Of a stretch of DNA of 35,112 bases, positions 33,699 through 35,112 are shown in pieces. The stretch spans positions 1 to 35,112 of the forward strand of contig CALYTB010000007.1 of assembly GCA_945486035.1 (NCBI GenBank), written 5' to 3'. Numbering within the stretch: position 1 is the first letter of the stretch; every line of letters starts with the position of its first letter. The translations under genes were made by a program, and so were the position numbers. The notes under the pieces are model-generated. The model saw nothing but the letters and a program-made list of their open reading frames with translations. It made no database searches and was not told the origin of the DNA. This DNA is from an uncultured Clostridia bacterium. GTDB taxonomy: Bacteria; Bacillota; Clostridia; Oscillospirales; Oscillospiraceae.

Positions 33699-34111
33699 CA
33701 GGGCGCGAGCTGCTTTCCGTACAGAAGCTCCCGGGCCTCCTGCTCCGGGGGCAGAAAGGCGCCGATGAGCCGGTAGCCCAGCTTTTCATAGAAGTATTTT
33801 GCCGTTTCGTCCTCCTGGGTGGAGAGCATGACATAGGCATAGCCTGCTTTCGCCATGGCCGCTTCCCAATGGGCTAACATGTCCCGGCCATGTCCCTGCC
33901 CGCGGCAGCGTGAGTCCAGGTACAGCAGGTCCAGGAAGGGGATTGTCTGCCAGAAGAGGCTGTAGCGCAGAACGCCGATGATTTTTCCGGCATCTTTGAG
34001 GACATAGACCTGGCCGCTGCCGATGCAGTCTGCCAGACGGGGGGACGGGATATGGCTGTCGTAATGCCGAATTGCTTGGAAGTCGCCGGAGACGGCTAAC
34101 CGGATTTCCAT
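33674..34111 (-). CDS. GNAT-family N-acetyltransferase
   Basis: A 145-residue acetyltransferase. The acetyl-CoA loop is the CRGQGHGRDML region, preceded by the strand FLDLLYLD, and the C-terminal part has AKYFYEKLGYRLIGAF. ATG 34111 (MEIRLAVSGDF) is chosen as the family start; two further ATGs lie just upstream. Its 3' end overlaps that of the metallophosphoesterase gene by 25 bp, tail to tail. It follows the Crp/Fnr gene after about 60 bp and may be co-transcribed. The acceptor is unknown. Confidence 0.88.
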   Translation of the reverse strand: MEIRLAVSGDFQAIRHYDSHIPSPRLADCIGSGQVYVLKDAGKIIGVLRYSLFWQTIPFLDLLYLDSRCRGQGHGRDMLAHWEAAMAKAGYAYVMLSTQEDETAKYFYEKLGYRLIGAFLPPEQEARELLYGKQLAPCQDAPLRS

Positions 34112-34170
34112 GTTGATCATCTCCATATAGATAGCATAGGCTCCGGAATTGGCGGCAATTCCGGGGCATT

Positions 34171-34848
34171 TTATGGCTCCGCGATGGGGTTTAAAAGCCG
34201 GAACCGGGAGCCGGAGCATTCGATCAGACCGGCTTTCCGAAGCTTTCCCAGCTCGGCGGACATGGCGCTGCGTTCCACACCCAGATAGTCTGCCAGGGCC
34301 TGACGGTCGAAGGGGATTACAAATTCCGCGCCTGCGTGCTGCTTTGCCTGATCCATCAGGAAGGTCATCAGCTTCTCCCGGGTGGTTTTGGGGGACATGC
34401 ATCGGATTTTTCGGGTGAGCATCAGGTTTTTTTGAGCGATGCCCTGCAAAAGATTGCGGATCAGACGGATGTGGAAGCTGCAGGCCTGGGAGCAGCCGGT
34501 GAGCACCCGGCGGCAGTCCAGCAGCAGGACGGTACTGGGAACCGGGGCCACGACGCTGACCGGGAGGGTTTCCAGGCCCGCACAGGCAAAGGCTTCTCCA
34601 AATATCCCGCCGGGAGGCACTGCCGCCAGCACGCTGCGATTGCCATAGAAATCATCCCGGATAACCTGAACCGTGCCGGATAGCACCACCCCCACATATC
34701 GGGCAGGCTCCCCCTCCAGAAAAACCGGGCTGCCTTTTGCTGCCTCCAGGATGTTGCCGTCCAGACAGGCGAGCATCGTTCCCAACTCCTGCCGGGTGAT
34801 TCCGTCGAACAGGGGACAGTGCAGCAGGATGTCATAGTATTGTTCCAT
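34171..34848 (-). CDS. Crp/Fnr-family transcriptional regulator
   Basis: A 225-residue regulator. An N-terminal cyclic-nucleotide-binding-like barrel (about residues 12-125, with GSPVFLEGEPARYVGVVLSG near residue 38) and a long dimer helix lead to a C-terminal helix-turn-helix (DRQALADYLGVERSAMSAEL). No Fnr-type N-terminal cysteine cluster is seen. The barrel lacks a clear cAMP signature, so another effector is likely. AAAGGAG precedes the ATG. It probably controls itself through the palindrome in its leader. Confidence 0.92.
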   Translation of the reverse strand: MEQYYDILLHCPLFDGITRQELGTMLACLDGNILEAAKGSPVFLEGEPARYVGVVLSGTVQVIRDDFYGNRSVLAAVPPGGIFGEAFACAGLETLPVSVVAPVPSTVLLLDCRRVLTGCSQACSFHIRLIRNLLQGIAQKNLMLTRKIRCMSPKTTREKLMTFLMDQAKQHAGAEFVIPFDRQALADYLGVERSAMSAELGKLRKAGLIECSGSRFRLLNPIAEP

Positions 34849-34860
34849 AAATGCTCCTTT

Positions 34861-34918
34861 GTTGGAATTCCAACATACAGTAGGACGAAAGTATAGTATA
34901 CTGAGTGCGGAAAGTCAA
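34861..34918 (-). promoter_or_regulatory. Promoter and palindromic operator of the Crp/Fnr gene
   Basis: Minus-strand TTGACT (34913-34918), 17-bp spacer, TATACT (34890-34895). Downstream of the start point lies the perfect 14-bp palindrome GTTGGAATTCCAAC (34861-34874), directly before the ribosome binding site. This is a likely binding site for self-repression. Confidence 0.72.
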
Positions 34919-34948
34919 GCGGAAAGGATCGATGCTCCGCAGCGAAAG

Positions 34949-35112
34949 ACAAATTGGTGTTTGTCGGGCTGTCTCCAGGTTTCCTGTCATTGCCACGACC
35001 AGTGCGCACACTGGTCGTGGCAATCCCCCGGTTAGAGGGGAAAAGTATCGATATTTACCCAACAGAGCAGAAAATATGGCATTTTTAATGGTAATCGTTA
35101 CCTGGTACCATT
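34949..35112. repeat. Composite palindromic repeat, copy E, cut by the window edge
   Basis: Begins with ACAAATTGGTGTTTGTCG, then CCTGTCATTGCCACGACCAG, CACTGGTCGTGGCAATCCCC, CAACAGAGCAG and GGTAATCGTTACCTGG, in the same order as copy D. The right half lies beyond the window. Confidence 0.8.

Overview
The window comes from a Clostridia-type Bacillota genome, most likely a gut Oscillospirales relative (an inference). The grounds are mid-range GC, strong AGGAGG-type ribosome binding sites, sigma-A promoters with 17-bp spacers, an LplB/YtcP/YesMN-style carbohydrate uptake set, a cysK/Rrf2 pair, and intergenic repeats built around CATTGCGAG / CTCGCAATGAC modules. No rRNA, tRNA, CRISPR array or phage module was seen.

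Layout. The left edge (1-427) is the 3' end of an AlkD-like DNA repair gene. From 567 to 28460 lies one large accessory catabolic locus. It holds eight FAD-dependent oxidoreductase paralogs of the FAD_oxidored (PF12831-like) type: 567-1865, 7927-9327, 9364-11304, 15517-16895 (frameshifted), 19175-21025, 21742-23046, 25044-26411 and 27087-28460. Between them are a ketose (D-psicose/D-tagatose) 3-epimerase, three zinc-type medium-chain dehydrogenases (one like erythritol/L-threitol dehydrogenases), a short-chain dehydrogenase, a histidine phosphatase, a DUF624/YesL membrane protein, a sugar ABC importer (two permeases and a lipoprotein, no ATPase) and a YesM/YesN-type two-component system. The right side (28483-35112) has a decayed XdhC gene, a MOSC gene carrying an in-frame 165-bp mobile element, cysK with a divergent Rrf2 regulator, a YgjP-like metallopeptidase, a small unknown protein, a metallophosphoesterase, a GNAT acetyltransferase and a Crp/Fnr regulator.

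How it may work. The histidine kinase probably senses an external carbohydrate-like ligand, and its AraC-type response regulator probably activates three promoters. Those promoters share one architecture: a GAAAGTTTG-like direct repeat with 20-bp phase, a 13-nt core exactly 10 nt from the -35, and a 17-bp spacer. They drive (i) two FAD enzymes, (ii) the ABC importer plus a FAD enzyme and (iii) a FAD enzyme plus an MDR and an SDR dehydrogenase. The importer would bring in a small polyol, sugar or glycoside, which oxidation, reduction and epimerisation would then convert. There is no glycoside hydrolase, sugar kinase or aldolase in the window. The substrate is unknown. The candidate new biology is this flavoenzyme array, in which all eight members keep a D-x-H motif ahead of the C-terminal FAD-binding segment.

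Mobile DNA. Two copies of a 169-bp TTAA-flanked, MITE-like palindromic element (1941-2109 and 29391-29559) lie in opposite orientation on the two sides of most of the locus. Five copies of a second, composite palindromic repeat family lie in the longer intergenic gaps.
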